From: Sinotaia quadrata
Taxonomy: Eukaryota; Mollusca; Gastropoda; Architaenioglossa; Viviparidae
Assembly (NCBI GenBank): GCA_028829895.1
Contig: CM054181.1
Location: 47,818,759-47,882,758 of the forward strand
Direction: 5' to 3'
DNA: 64,000 nucleotides
Of the stretch, positions 62,001-62,990 are shown piece after piece. A program made the position numbers and the translations under genes. A model generated the notes under the pieces. It did not search any database. It was not told the origin of the DNA and was given only the letters and a program-made list of their open reading frames with translations. Every line of letters starts with the position of its first letter. Position 1 is the first letter of the stretch.

Positions 62001-62644
62001 AAGGATATAATTTTAGACTTCACACCATGGACTTTATCAGATATTGTTGAAGACTCAAGACGAGCCATGGTCAAAGTTACAGGTAAACCTTGTTAGATAT
62101 TTGAATTTTTTTTTTTTTATTACTTTCATGTTGCTTAGATCTATGATTACAATATTTGAACATACAATTAATTTAAGTGAAAATGGCAACAAATACTATT
62201 CACTTCTTCATAATTTTAAAATAATTAGTTTCTGTCATTCGGGAGTCTGGCATGATTATATATGTACACCACCACCAGTAACATTTGCCTCTCCTCCATG
62301 TGATCTAAGGGAACTAACTCATAATCTCAGATGTTGCTTTGCTAGCAATCTTTTGATGTGCAGCCCTTCTTTTAATGATTTCTGTAAAAGTGCTTTAGGA
62401 ACAGACAGAGCCTTATTTTGTGTTCTGAAACACATCTCAGATACAGCACTGCTATTGTTCATTGCAGGAGACATGATGGGAAATGTACTAGAAGATATTG
62501 ATAAACTGGTGCAGATGCCATTTGGGTGTGGAGAGCAAAACATGATCACCACAGTGCCGAACATCTATGCCCTGACGTACCTCAATGCTATCAATGATGT
62601 ACCACCAGGTTTTGCAGAGAAAGCTAAAGGGTACATGAGGGCTG
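340..62644 (+). CDS. Thioester-containing protein (A2M/CD109-like), partial, 18 exons
   Basis: The exons join in frame with GT-AG junctions and matching phases: 340-385, 736-829, 1122-1203, 2523-2750, 3061-3252, 8512-8613, 10012-10083, 12524-12706, 16634-16816, 21940-22062, 22987-23074, 51080-51215, 52453-52570, 53606-53719, 55098-55163, 59768-59902, 61929-62082, 62468-62644. This gives 2293 nt (about 764 codons). Family marks in order are EYVLPKFEV opening MG3, YRPGMKFTA opening MG4, MVAIDKSVILL in MG6, VRKDFPDTWIWES at the A2M domain, LPDTITSWVISAFAV, FVTLNLPYSIRRSEKFELR in MG7, and the thioester GCGEQNM (Cys 726 and Gln 729 of the partial protein). In the family the Cys-Gln thioester covalently tags targets for opsonisation or traps proteases. 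There is no long bait region between MG6 and the A2M domain, so CD109/insect-TEP-like is likelier than a classical A2M. Signal peptide, MG1 and the catalytic-His region are outside the window. Confidence 0.93.
736..829 (+). CDS. TEP exon b (MG3 start)
   Basis: Starts after TTTAAG and ends at AAA before GTAAGT. It opens the MG3 beta-sandwich with (V)LPKFEVTAQ and continues through an SVTVDVSAK strand. The end phase (two bases of a Lys codon) is completed by the first base of the next exon. Confidence 0.88.
1122..1203 (+). CDS. TEP exon c (MG3)
   Basis: Acceptor TTGTGCAG, donor GTATAA. Together with the preceding exon it reads AKYTYGKGVMGNVKLSV, the conserved Y-T-Y-G-K turn of MG3 in TEP and A2M proteins. 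Ends in phase 0. Confidence 0.88.
1500..1655. repeat. Degenerate ~30-bp tandem repeat
   Basis: About five imperfect copies of a unit like TTGATTTTATATAAAGTTAA inside intron 3. The rest of the intron is AT-rich with no other feature seen. Confidence 0.7.
1953..2076. repeat. (GT)n microsatellite
   Basis: About 120 bp of near-pure GT repeat, interrupted once by GTGGTGTGGTG near 1986-1995. The minus-strand polyHis/Thr reading frame over it is an artefact. Confidence 0.97.
2523..2750 (+). CDS. TEP exon d (MG3/MG4)
   Basis: Acceptor CTGTACAG, donor GTAAAA, 76 codons in phase 0. It completes MG3 and enters MG4 at VYRPGMKFTAV, matching the family pattern Y-x-P-G-x-x-F that starts MG4. The largest TEP exon in the window. 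Confidence 0.92.
3061..3252 (+). CDS. TEP exon e (MG4)
   Basis: Acceptor CATTTAAG, donor GTATTT, 64 codons in phase 0. Reads AKFTDPSGGPM at its start, the continuation of the MG4 strand after the exon-d PGMKF motif, and ends SVDSLTLK. Intron 5 (5.3 kb) follows. Confidence 0.9.
3775..3955. repeat. 57-bp minisatellite, ~3 copies
   Basis: Three near-identical tandem copies of a 57-bp unit containing CTTGTTGACATGAATACACT, with a partial fourth, in intron 5. The unit length is a multiple of three, which produces repetitive minus-strand frames of no apparent significance. Confidence 0.93.
3956..6225. other. Intron 5, unassigned AT-rich DNA
   Basis: No gene supported. At 4550-4665 a short stretch (MYFVYGK in phase 0) follows an AG but hits a stop after 12 codons, so I do not call it an exon. 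At 5597-5650 a segment (CTTGCATAAA...ATGCCATAAAGT) recurs directly at 8371 and 8426. Confidence 0.6.
6802..7740 (+). pseudogene. Mutator-like (MULE) transposase relic
   Basis: The frame from 6802 reads LAACSECKNVG, then CDECTF, then GFDVNNAMVMCFNELG and ALRKFSAMLNLP, the Cys-rich N-terminal part and F-x-x-x-M-N-L-P motif of the animal Mutator-like transposase domain. After a stop, another frame (about 7133-7430) gives an acidic linker with SDIEIVDSGG and then PLDVMVSFDGT, which holds the first catalytic Asp (S-F-D-G-T). After a shift, NYGVGVVIDVLT follows near 7415. At least two frameshifts and several stops make it non-coding. A basic tail (RHRREKK) near 7650 may be the C terminus. Family recognised from memory; no terminal inverted repeats found. 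Confidence 0.62.
7741..8511. other. Intron 5 end: AT-rich tail and direct repeats
   Basis: AT-rich with homopolymer runs, possibly the 3' part of the Mutator-like element. Two tandem partial copies of the CTTGCATAAA / ATGCCATAAAGT segment lie at about 8365-8465, directly before exon f. Confidence 0.5.
8512..8613 (+). CDS. TEP exon f (MG4/MG5)
   Basis: Acceptor TTCTCACAG, donor GTGATA, 34 codons. The product AELLGFPYSAVSSIRKF, then TLKIIW, aligns in order and spacing with the CD109/A2M stretch leading into MG5. Both neighbours are phase 0, and the frame stays open only in this reading. It is the least conserved exon, so confidence is a little lower. Confidence 0.75.
8818..9175. repeat. 28-bp minisatellite, ~12 copies
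   Basis: About twelve and a half copies of a 28-bp unit containing CAAAATGAGCACATGATCTT, separated by TATTTCTTA or TATTTTTTTA variants. It fills the first part of intron 6. Confidence 0.96.
9296..9770. repeat. Degenerate ~36-bp minisatellite
   Basis: Roughly a dozen imperfect copies of a unit like AATTAATGAACTGAAATAAT plus GACAGAATAGTTTA. More diverged than the 28-bp array beside it. Confidence 0.88.
10012..10083 (+). CDS. TEP exon g (MG5)
   Basis: Acceptor TGTTTGCAG, donor GTAAGT, 24 codons: ILTVGQQVSFTVQTLGEF and then SSLSYL. The VGQQVSFTV strand and the SYL-IVSRG continuation into the next exon are typical of the MG5 (Pfam A2M bait-region) domain. Confidence 0.87.
10231..11689 (+). repeat. 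Interspersed repeat R1, copy A
   Basis: A ~1.46-kb segment starting near TTAAAGACAAACATTCACC and ending near GCAAATTTACTCC. It is collinear with 35401-36978 and 47867-49603 in the same orientation. Shared landmarks include CACCCACTTTCTTCTCCA, TTATCAGAGAACAGA, GTACCAGA and TCCATTCTCTCTCAATCAGT. No coding capacity or class could be assigned. Confidence 0.85.
11797..11816. repeat. (TA)n microsatellite
   Basis: About ten TA units at the border between R1 copy A and R2. Confidence 0.85.
11830..12270 (-). repeat. Interspersed repeat R2, minus copy
   Basis: The reverse complement matches 23180-23660. Landmarks (here on the minus strand) are GCAAGCAGAAGTGACA, GGTCAAATGGCTGCCAAT, TTTTCTCTGG and GAGGAAACAATGACTGA. 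It ends about 250 bp before exon h. Class unknown; probably a non-autonomous DNA element. Confidence 0.78.
12524..12706 (+). CDS. TEP exon h (MG5/MG6)
   Basis: Acceptor TTGTAG, donor GTGAGT (an alternative GT three bases upstream would drop one Val codon). Starts IVSRGSIQAVG, the conserved S-R-G turn, then LTVSTDMCPNGQLIVYGVAP. 61 codons in phase 0. Only this choice joins the next exon as KV-VTPSL. Confidence 0.9.
12885..13470 (+). repeat. Interspersed repeat R1, copy D (internal fragment)
   Basis: Diverged partial copy of R1: GTAACAATATTACAAGTTTA matches the corresponding part of copies A-C, and the 3' part (TCAAAGTGATTAGA, AGGTAAGTTTTGATCTTGAC, CCAATTCATT, TGTAAATCTTAA) matches near the R1 end. 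Both ends are missing. Confidence 0.65.
13826..13975. repeat. ~41-bp degenerate tandem repeat
   Basis: Four imperfect units built on GAGAGAGCAGCCTTCTT followed by a GGATTGGGTTGAATT-like part, in intron 8. Confidence 0.75.
13976..15285. other. Intron 8, unassigned
   Basis: I see no exon, transposon signature or strong repeat here. Short open frames lack any recognisable motif. Confidence 0.55.
15286..15405. repeat. ~60-bp direct duplication
   Basis: Two copies sharing GGTCATTGCAAGCT, then a TAG(G)/CATTA stretch and GATAGACAG, in intron 8. Confidence 0.7.
15406..16633. other. Intron 8 end, AT-rich, unassigned
   Basis: AT-rich with homopolymer runs. Nothing supported up to the exon i acceptor. 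Confidence 0.55.
16634..16816 (+). CDS. TEP exon i (MG6)
   Basis: Acceptor TACACAG, donor GTGAGA, 61 codons. Contains VDTVGVHDVYMVAIDKSV, matching the highly conserved V-D-K-S-V/L strand of MG6 in A2M, complement and TEPs. Followed by intron 9, which carries the Tigger and hAT elements. Confidence 0.93.
17253..18176 (+). pseudogene. Tigger/Jerky-type transposase, 5' part
   Basis: The N-terminal CENP-B-type helix-turn-helix region is readable across shifts: KRKAVRMTIELKKEFIAKFE, then ISFILKNKD. The 17665-17997 frame gives SKGFTPHQVFNCDKTGLFWK then HKLMKDRVTLLCANAS, the first-Asp block of the DDE_1 (pogo/CENP-B) domain, where the usual E after the Asp is K. Near 18137 LMDNVPAHPRSLEEDL is the second-Asp block. 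Stops and frameshifts throughout mean it cannot encode an active enzyme. Confidence 0.85.
18177..18184. repeat. 8-bp target duplication, left (ATCTAGTG)
   Basis: ATCTAGTG precedes the hAT left terminus and recurs directly after its right terminus at 20708-20715. Eight bp is the diagnostic length for hAT insertions. Confidence 0.95.
18268..18847 (+). repeat. 290-bp tandem duplication in hAT 5' region
   Basis: 18268-18557 and 18558-18847 are two diverged copies of one ~290-bp segment, each starting CATGGTAATGTGGCC and ending at ACAACATTAGCC. The unit covers presumptive promoter/leader plus the start of the BED zinc-finger coding sequence. Both copies carry indels, so neither reads through cleanly. 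Confidence 0.93.
18690..20490 (+). pseudogene. hAT transposase with BED finger, frameshifted
   Basis: The BED finger reads WMPKYFFTEVGKKAVCLLC, then ISHHYATKH, giving the C-x2-C...H-x4-H ligands. The following frame (about 18851-19750) gives KATELDRKLVKQQNVFRKVK, SLSRRTVARRIEAI, FSLALDESTDIDDTAQLL (catalytic Asp) and SVTTDGSPSLTG (second Asp), then HCLIHQEVLCKSV. A shift near 19740 moves to the frame ending at 20490, which has the hATC dimerisation block LFGSTYICEQTFSTMNINKT. At least three indels (before the finger, just after it, and near 19740) disable it. Close to vertebrate-type ZBED5/GTF2IRD2-related transposases. Confidence 0.93.
20708..20715. repeat. 8-bp target duplication, right (ATCTAGTG)
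   Basis: Exact partner of 18177-18184. Confidence 0.95.
20716..21420 (+). pseudogene. Tigger/Jerky-type transposase, 3' part
   Basis: Continues the interrupted gene: YSFIPVKFLPPNITLLIQ, then LMDQQFISNFKRLYTK (third-Asp block, M-D-Q-Q), then FWKNHFNILHCLRIIDKA. A G-run at 20890-20907 (AGGGGGGGGG) looks like a slippage site, and the C-terminal part after it is broken. Confidence 0.88.
21940..22062 (+). CDS. TEP exon j (MG6 linker)
   Basis: Acceptor TTTTGTAG, donor GTTTGT, 41 codons: begins IEKGLSEFDLP and ends ASTTEIIQ. It lies where A2M carries its bait and CD109 a short linker helix. It starts about 140 bp after the recognisable end of the Tigger element. Confidence 0.82.
22063..22288. other. 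Intron 10 start, unassigned
   Basis: No feature seen before the minisatellite at 22289. Confidence 0.5.
22289..22440. repeat. 24-bp minisatellite, ~6.5 copies
   Basis: Tandem copies of AAATACAGCAGTACAACAGA plus GGYC in intron 10. The unit is divisible by three, so it yields repetitive peptides in both directions that I treat as artefacts. Confidence 0.93.
22987..23074 (+). CDS. TEP exon k (MG6 linker, end)
   Basis: Acceptor CTTGTAG, donor GTAAAC. Reads DAGLVFLTDLPVTSQ then ends NKE plus one base. The A-G-L-x-x-L-T-D pattern matches the CD109/TEP segment after the LNK helix. The phase-1 end is completed by CT of the exon 28 kb downstream. Confidence 0.88.
23180..23660 (+). repeat. Interspersed repeat R2, plus copy
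   Basis: Inverted partner of 11830-12270; shares GCAAGCAGAAGTGACATC, GGTCAAATGGCTGCCAAT, TTTTCTCTGGTAC and GAGGAAACAATGACTGA. It begins about 100 bp after the exon k donor. Confidence 0.78.
23661..24557. other. Intron 11, AT-rich unassigned
   Basis: Very AT-rich with TA-rich runs. Nothing supported up to the retrotransposon target site. Confidence 0.55.
24558..24562. repeat. 5-bp target duplication TATAT (left)
   Basis: TATAT directly precedes the left LTR and recurs directly after the right LTR at 33062-33066, the 5-bp duplication expected of a gypsy integrase. The TA-rich site slightly weakens the call. Confidence 0.8.
24563..26291 (+). repeat. 5' LTR (1729 bp)
   Basis: Runs from TGTCACAGG to TTTTGTGACA. 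TATATAAGAGG near 24959 is a possible promoter and AATAAA at 26095-26100 a possible polyadenylation signal; both are inferred. An 89-codon open frame (24856-25125), identical in both LTRs, has no recognised motif. Confidence 0.96.
26294..26311 (+). other. Primer-binding site candidate
   Basis: TGGTGACCACTGACCGTG begins two bases after the 5' LTR; TGG is the complement of a tRNA CCA end. The tRNA species is not assigned. Confidence 0.75.
26312..26753 (+). other. Retrotransposon leader
   Basis: About 440 bp of untranslated leader between primer-binding site and Gag start. It presumably carries packaging/dimerisation signals, but I recognise none. The AUG at 26754 is in AAAATGGCC, a good eukaryotic start context. 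Confidence 0.6.
26754..31202 (+). CDS. Gag-Pol polyprotein, PR-IN-RT-RH order
   Basis: 1482 aa in one frame, with no gag/pol frameshift. Residues 1-175 are a charged coiled coil with a 29-aa tandem duplication (49-76 and 77-105). About 185-345 is capsid, with a SCAN-like C-terminal half (RDQFLHIAPPAMTTYL). The zinc knuckle C-x2-C-x4-H-x4-C is at 403-416. Aspartic protease VDTGAS has its catalytic Asp at 449. The integrase HHCC finger uses H634, H641, C671, C674; the DDE core is D704, D764, E800 (DD35E). RT follows: first Asp in FSKFDMCKGYWQL at 1152, active site FFDD at 1212-1215. RNase H starts near FIVRTDASDEGLG (Asp 1363) and ends at GADALSRH. All catalytic residues are present, so it looks functional. 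Known gypsy elements usually carry RT-RH before IN; the reversed order defines the Gmr1 group. Confidence 0.96.
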   Translation: MAELVNIKKELMAMGREFGYEKAELKKYVDEEIAKWYVAKENEAKEVRELEDKRQIAKHLEMQTLRELEEKRSKEAIELEDKRQLARQLEMKDLRELEEKRAKEARDFKEKEIQDMREIELLKIQSARDLEDKRQEVEERKLKLKARAHQEQLELAKQEVTAREKLLDGTAKQQAELNKPRTRLAFFNPEVETIDEFLTRFDSFIANFNYTDIEKKQQLGQILQGESSRAFTDLTRDPAITYADLKTGLMRTFQCTAEGFRKMFRRTIPKANDTMQAFGTRLRHYLDRWIDLTDIRKTYEGLFDLILRDQFLHIAPPAMTTYLQRNPPTNFCDMLKLADTYNDYPDPVITRSAPRPPLTNRQKYTPKLNRPMTKSEKPEPVQRTYTKSQDVRRHTRDSPPMTCYTCKGKGHSSQNCPSPRDVKVCTETGATLRTQQATVNGKRVKILVDTGASISCINAKLVRPEQYLRGSVRIRCVMGHLSTCPRATVHVTSPVFSGTVTAAVIRDMQFGFILSPGQCDTHTDGIYPVLPVTTRAQRERSKQGPPALKIVENTFPQLTPSQLSHLQQEDKSLSSMLKLARKNTITSSKYATITYFLKDGLAFRRTDYKENDTRSTTCLFTPTPLRPLILSFAHDSIMSGHQGARRTEQRVREDFFWPGLSRDVRSYVRTCTQCQQHIDRGRVSRVPLEIVPTVEEPFLKVAVDIIGPIIPAAEGGYRYILTIVDFATRYPEAVALKGITAIEVADALIDVFSRTGVPREILSDQGTQFTSAMMAETMRLLACKQLFSSPYHAQSNGAVERFNGTIKKMLIKMASEQPDQWPRFLAPLLFAYRELPQESTGYSPFQLLYGRQPRGPLKLIKETWVKGDTVTDGKDVHTYVAELRQRLTETCHLAQENIREKQPRYKRNFDRTAVERNLESGQLVLLLRPTHNNRMQMHWRGPYRVIKRVKQNDYSIQIGNKQKTYHINMLKRYYERSDEPIQNVNVALIQLEDSNFRTDMMSAETQPNSAVTVDQVEIDSNLTVEQRDAMSKLLHRHARIFTDQPGHSDLVEHRIKLLSDKPVRLKQYPQKYESTKYIAEQVREMQKQGVIEQSISPYSSPVVLVKKKDGTLRFCVDYRQLNEITEFDAEPIPNQDELFAKLTKAHYFSKFDMCKGYWQLSVAIDDRPKTAFPTPLGLFQFCRLPFGLANAPATFARFMRKLPLESVDALNFFDDILVATGTWDQHLSSVGGLLDILERHRLTVKPSKVRAGFREIEFLGHIISDGQIGPNLDLTAAIRDMTLPTTKKQVRAVLGLVGYYRKFVPNFSTLLKPLTDLTGNKQPTKIRWTAECSTALEKVKDILTSKPVLQLPDFDKRFIVRTDASDEGLGAILLQETDDEYLPVAYASKKLLDRETRYSTIEKECLAIVWALKKFSAYLYSKPFILQCDHKPLTYLRTSMYDNARLTRWTLLLQEYSFVVEHIAGRENSGADALSRHAITAI
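31214..31258 (+). promoter_or_regulatory. RNA hairpin after gag-pol stop
   Basis: GATAGTCTCTCCACAG pairs with CTGTGGAGACTATC (14 pairs with a 2-nt bulge) around a 15-nt loop. It starts about 11 nt after the stop codon. Placement suggests an RNA-level role (stability, export, packaging); inferred only. Confidence 0.75.
31322..31331 (+). other. Polypurine tract
   Basis: AAGAAGGGGG ends one base before the 3' LTR TG, the usual position for plus-strand priming. Confidence 0.88.
31333..33061 (+). repeat. 3' LTR (1729 bp)
   Basis: Same length as the 5' LTR, offset 6770 bp, with two differences noticed (G at 32854, A at 32934). Confidence 0.96.
33062..33066. repeat. 5-bp target duplication TATAT (right)
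   Basis: Matches 24558-24562. Confidence 0.8.
33081..33460. repeat. ~190-bp tandem duplication
   Basis: Two near-identical copies (33081-33269, 33270-33460) starting ATTTAATGTTTGAAGTAGAT and ending CAAATAATATTCATTATTAA, directly downstream of the retrotransposon. Confidence 0.95.
33461..35400. other. Intron 11, unassigned; includes TA/CA microsatellite
   Basis: No coding signature seen. A mixed (TA)n-(TACA)n-(CA)n-(TA)n microsatellite lies at about 34570-34624, and an A-rich run near 34750. Confidence 0.6.
35401..36978 (+). repeat. Interspersed repeat R1, copy B
   Basis: Collinear with copy A from TTAAAGACAAACATTTACC to AGCAAATTTACTCTG. It contains an extra ~117-bp internal tandem duplication (about 35946-36183, GTACCAGAAATTCCATGATG in each unit). 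CCACAATAT occurs just before and at the end of the copy and may be a target duplication, but copy A does not confirm it. Confidence 0.86.
36979..38420. other. Intron 11, unassigned
   Basis: AT-rich to about 37620; a stretch near 37440-37500 (ATATTCCAAATTTGAAGATG) faintly resembles the tail of the Mutator-like relic near 8270-8350. A locally CpG-richer stretch at 37690-37890 ends in AAAG-GTAACA and looks promoter/leader-like, but no linked ORF is seen. Confidence 0.5.
38432..38783 (-). pseudogene. Possible MULE/FLYWCH-type transposase C-terminal fragment
   Basis: On the minus strand a frame reads DEHVFPPSIWSNRRFTTN, resembling the F-P-P-x-I-W...T-T-N segment of FLYWCH-associated Mutator-type transposases. 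Downstream frames (SSQSSLDCSATLEVYLDEV) may continue it after a shift. Short and broken; recognition is weak. Confidence 0.25.
38784..39895. other. Intron 11, unassigned
   Basis: No feature recognised. Confidence 0.5.
39896..40165. repeat. Degenerate ~32-bp minisatellite, locus 1
   Basis: About eight imperfect copies of a CTAACACTAGGAGTGTTAGT-like unit followed by GGTAGATTGTTG. The same unit recurs at 42797-42965 and faintly near 50160. Confidence 0.8.
40166..41599. other. Intron 11, AT-rich unassigned
   Basis: Open frames around 40287-40732 have no motif and biased composition. Nothing supported. Confidence 0.5.
41600..41830. repeat. ~120-bp tandem duplication
   Basis: Two diverged copies, each with CACCATAAA or AACCATAAA, TTCATTACTTTTT and GCTAATTAGTGG, then GGCAGA-CTGCATG. 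Confidence 0.85.
41968..42460 (+). pseudogene. Relic of a zinc-finger hAT-like transposase N terminus
   Basis: Broken frames read WIKLLPDIVDIFKIG then CAFCKICKNSIKSGG (a C-x2-C finger half). After stops they read KKGAPIKKFF, then GLPVLSPSNNFAASEADHFS and DLATEMLPDIATAKKF, which resembles the segment after the finger in a family of animal hAT-like transposases (pattern A-D-H-F-x-x-L...P-D-x-x-I-A). No catalytic region remains. Confidence 0.5.
42622..42790. repeat. ~87-bp tandem duplication
   Basis: Two copies with TTTTTATTGRTCTGTCATAC and GCGAAATC, in intron 11. Confidence 0.88.
42797..42965. repeat. Degenerate ~32-bp minisatellite, locus 2
   Basis: Units such as CTAGGAGTGTTTTTGGTAGA and CACTAAGAGTGTTACTG match the array at 39896-40165. 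Confidence 0.75.
42966..43946. other. Intron 11, unassigned
   Basis: AT-rich; nothing supported up to the hAT left end. Confidence 0.5.
44166..44463 (+). pseudogene. hAT transposase, BED-finger part
   Basis: MAANHKRKFDNKNLQFNDDW starts the protein; FICLMCHSTVPVAKVSNIKQ and then YKTKH in another frame give the BED-type C-x2-C...H-x(n)-H ligands. A T-run at 44326-44332 causes the frameshift between them. Continues to SADFSAAF before the inserted element. Confidence 0.85.
44468..44475. repeat. 8-bp target duplication AGTTACAA (left)
   Basis: Recurs at 46694-46701 immediately after the right terminus of the inserted element. Confidence 0.94.
44476..46693. mobile_element. 2.2-kb hAT-type element inserted in second hAT
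   Basis: 2218 bp with perfect 15-bp inverted termini CAGTGGTCCCCAACC / GGTTGGGGACCACTG and an 8-bp duplication. Subterminal repeats: on the left two ~30-bp units GCGGACCGGTCAACGCTTGA; on the right three GGTCC(R)CGGACCGG palindromes (46624-46677). No hAT transposase is recognisable inside. Instead there is a T/G-rich region whose minus strand shows protein-like frames (see 44925-46560). Likely non-autonomous, mobilised in trans. Confidence 0.93.
44925..46560 (-). pseudogene. Degraded minus-strand coding sequence of unknown origin
   Basis: Not recognised. Reading downward from 46558: DEIESEHSFSQLVHDHLSLL; a shift near 46390; CFTNERIAQLRQIRQKRLEE near 46220; a shift; KYKGEDWTKYCCEISKPTEN (about 46170), then FTLETKNVELKNAFTNLLL (about 46070). 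After that comes a long low-complexity stretch rich in Thr, Gln and Lys. In one frame this has repeated ETQT/TTT motifs, a basic SPKSKRRRPPQ segment and a Gln-rich tail ending near 45000. Several stops and frameshifts. The order (folded part, then basic Q/T-rich tail) and the absence of such sequence on the other strand make me think it is a decayed gene cargo rather than chance. Confidence 0.4.
46694..46701. repeat. 8-bp target duplication AGTTACAA (right)
   Basis: Partner of 44468-44475. Confidence 0.94.
46702..47769 (+). pseudogene. hAT transposase, catalytic part (ZBED/GTF2IRD2-like)
   Basis: VYFSLAADESIDINSTVQLL carries the first catalytic Asp, SVTTGGAPAMTG sits where the second D is expected (G replaces D), and CIIHQQNLCSKELGF and FIKSRGLNHRQF are family blocks. 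A TGA follows HRQF at 47332, another stop lies near 47465, then DPAWQTDLTFLVDMIQHLND continues to 47767. The hATC domain is absent. Confidence 0.9.
47867..49603 (+). repeat. Interspersed repeat R1, copy C
   Basis: Collinear with copies A and B from GGAGAAGACAAATCC to GGCTAATTTACTTCG, except for about 570 bp of unrelated sequence at roughly 48395-48970 (insertion or replacement). The first ~40 bp of the R1 consensus are missing or altered where it abuts the truncated hAT. Confidence 0.82.
49604..51079. other. Intron 11 end, unassigned
   Basis: No feature supported up to the exon l acceptor. Confidence 0.5.
51080..51215 (+). CDS. TEP exon l (linker / A2M-domain start)
   Basis: Acceptor TTTGACAG, donor GTAAAT. 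After a variable stretch it reads TVRKDFPDTWIWESIRTK, the near-invariant start of the Pfam A2M domain. Its phase fits exon k across the 28-kb intron, arguing that no coding exon is missing between them. Confidence 0.93.
51660..52375. repeat. ~57-bp minisatellite, ~11 copies, interrupted
   Basis: Imperfect tandem copies of a unit containing AAGGCTGAAACATTGGCTAA and ATCATGGTTCA in intron 12. The array is split by the MITE at 51758-51887. Confidence 0.92.
51758..51887. mobile_element. 130-bp hAT MITE
   Basis: Termini CATGGGTACACAAAC and GTTTGTGCACCCCTG form an imperfect inverted pair. Flanks CCCTATAA (51750-51757) and CCCTATAC (51888-51895) are a 7/8 target duplication. The end CAGGGGTGCACAAAC resembles the left end of the second hAT element (CAGTGGTGCACAAAA). 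Confidence 0.9.
52453..52570 (+). CDS. TEP exon m (A2M domain)
   Basis: Acceptor GTGAACAG, donor GTTAGT. Reads (N)DGGHFSLTKKLPDTITSW then VISAFAV, the conserved P-D-T-I-T-x-W core of the A2M domain. The first base completes an Asn codon. Ends phase 0. Confidence 0.93.
52571..53605. other. Intron 13, unassigned
   Basis: No feature supported. Confidence 0.5.
53606..53719 (+). CDS. TEP exon n (MG7)
   Basis: Acceptor TTTCTAG, donor GTAAGT, 38 codons: FFVTLNLPYSIRRSEKFELR followed by TVFNYE. This is the MG7 signature (F-F-V-x-L-x-L-P-Y-S-I-x-R-x-E) of TEP, CD109 and A2M. Confidence 0.94.
53720..55097. other. Intron 14, AT-rich, unassigned
   Basis: No feature supported. Confidence 0.5.
55098..55163 (+). 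CDS. TEP exon o (MG7)
   Basis: Acceptor TACATAG, donor GTAAGT, 22 codons beginning VQVTLAESSEFTVSG. This is the MG7 strand after F-N-Y. Intron 15, with the piggyBac insertion, follows. Confidence 0.87.
55676..57367 (+). CDS. piggyBac transposase (PGBD4-like)
   Basis: 563 aa, full length for the family. Residues 1-75 are acidic and Ser-rich, the usual piggyBac N terminus. The RNase-H-like DDE domain follows: WHDTQVSEIYQFLALIFLMG, then catalytic Asp 237 (ICVDESLMLWKGR), Asp 317 (VYTDRFFTSPTL) and Asp 423 (KYMGGVDLCD), with spacing close to the family norm. The C-terminal Cys-rich domain has C525, C528, H531, C541, C544, C549, C553, H558, the zinc ligands that bind the subterminal DNA. The first ATG is used here. 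A TATA-like CTATATAAAT lies directly upstream, so transcription could instead favour a later Met (residue 76), leaving the catalytic core intact. Probably able to cut and paste DNA at TTAA. Confidence 0.96.
   Translation: MASAHFQLDYCEFASTAGSECEESSFSSEEEDIEQEDIPLLDERGDTNATESSNETGRPHGDIFNVSSDAREAASMEIQTFAGCSGVKMQFPENATVLDIFQAFLPENFVQKIVEYTNIYASQQLLHDNLCATSRIKKWHDTQVSEIYQFLALIFLMGICRLPTLKHYFCKDEAYGQPLFRKVMSGRRFYLLLNCLHFCDNAVSDPTDRIHKIRLIIDHFRQVFSSIYVPGENICVDESLMLWKGRLGFRQYIKSKRARFGIKSYEICESLTGYVYDFIMYTGKDTEYTFTDGNQGEKVVLTLLEPLLGKYYKVYTDRFFTSPTLARILLANNTYICGTVMGNRKDMPKNFPGTKLTPGQIAIVHNDGVSCFAWQDKKQILMLSTMHHDSTIINTGKNHYKTKEPILKPACICDYNKYMGGVDLCDSVTTAYPSIRKTIKWYKKVFFHILDIALYNACVVYKKHTLLDFRDAVLKQILEKYPEVNVSKGGHASADSLPPSRLMGKHYITLFPRIDTSKPTTRKRCRLCADHKVEKRTRHLCPTCIVALCLTPCFEKFHSKQTL
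57442..57580. repeat. ~70-bp tandem duplication in piggyBac 3' region
   Basis: Two copies with TTCATAATTTACAACATATA and TTCAGCAACATAATACTTTA, the second with a longer TA run. Confidence 0.9.
57840..58290. repeat. Degenerate ~130-bp repeats in piggyBac 3' region
   Basis: Three to four diverged units, each with TTCCTTCTTCATTT or similar, GGATTTTTGAAAAA, GTGTGTTATCTACATGTA and AAATCATCTTAC. Confidence 0.82.
59085..59482. repeat. ~34-bp minisatellite, ~11 copies
   Basis: Units of AATGGGATAAAGTCAATGAG plus CAGTTTTAATAAT; later units become longer and more diverged (AGACATGTCCACTCATCAGT). In intron 15 upstream of exon p. Confidence 0.92.
59768..59902 (+). CDS. TEP exon p (MG7 end / CUB start)
   Basis: Acceptor CCCTAAG, donor GTAAGT, 45 codons. 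Reads AGSVVFTISATTVGTITLNV then DAVSKKLIVK, the last MG7 strands, leading to the PEG motif of the next exon. Confidence 0.92.
59903..60740. other. Intron 16, unassigned
   Basis: No exon or mobile element supported. A short phrase (TTTGCTTTCAGAATGTT) occurs twice, near 60550 and 60650. Confidence 0.5.
60741..60925. repeat. 42-bp minisatellite, 4-5 copies
   Basis: Tandem units CCAGACAGTGAAGCAGAACA / AAGAGAAGACATAGGACTGA. Because 42 is divisible by three, one plus frame reads GLKPDSEAEQREDI repeated, and minus frames read Leu/Ser/Cys-rich repeats. It lies in an intron and no splice sites frame it, so I do not call it coding. Confidence 0.93.
60926..61928. other. Intron 16 end, unassigned
   Basis: No feature supported. 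Confidence 0.5.
61929..62082 (+). CDS. TEP exon q (CUB)
   Basis: Acceptor TTATTTAG, donor GTAAAC. Begins PEGVERMRAITFPVIL, the family P-E-G-x-E start of the CUB domain, and ends VKVT plus one base that completes G of GDMMGN. Confidence 0.92.
62468..62644 (+). CDS. TEP exon r (thioester exon)
   Basis: Acceptor ATTGCAG, donor GTGGGT. Reads LVQMPFGCGEQNMITTVPNI: the GCGEQ thioester with Cys at 62527-62529 and Gln at 62536-62538, so the reactive bond can form. Continues LTYLNA to MRAG, the first helices of the alpha-alpha-toroid thioester domain. Next exons lie beyond the window. Confidence 0.96.
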
Positions 62645-62649
62645 GTGGG

Positions 62650-62990
62650 TATTCACTATAATTGATTTGACATTGATGTCACTGACTAGTCATTTAGTTG
62701 ATTGATACATTTTGGCAGATTGGTCCATTAATAATGGCATTGATATGTAATTAAGTAGTCATGTAGTTAGATTGATAAATATTGGTAGAATATTAACAAT
62801 TAATCATCAACAGATAACTGACTAGAAATTATACAATTGACTGATATAAATGAGAAGATTGACACATTAATAAGTAATCATTGATGCATAACTGGATAGT
62901 CATTGAATTGACTTATGGACTGACATATATTGATTGGTAGATCGATAGCATTAGCAGTTGGTCATTGATGTCTAGTGTTTTAGTTTTTTG
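62650..62990. repeat. Degenerate ~60-bp tandem repeats
   Basis: Loose repeats built on GACTAGTCATTTAGTTGATTG, GGTAGA and CATTGATG. Heavily diverged. Confidence 0.55.
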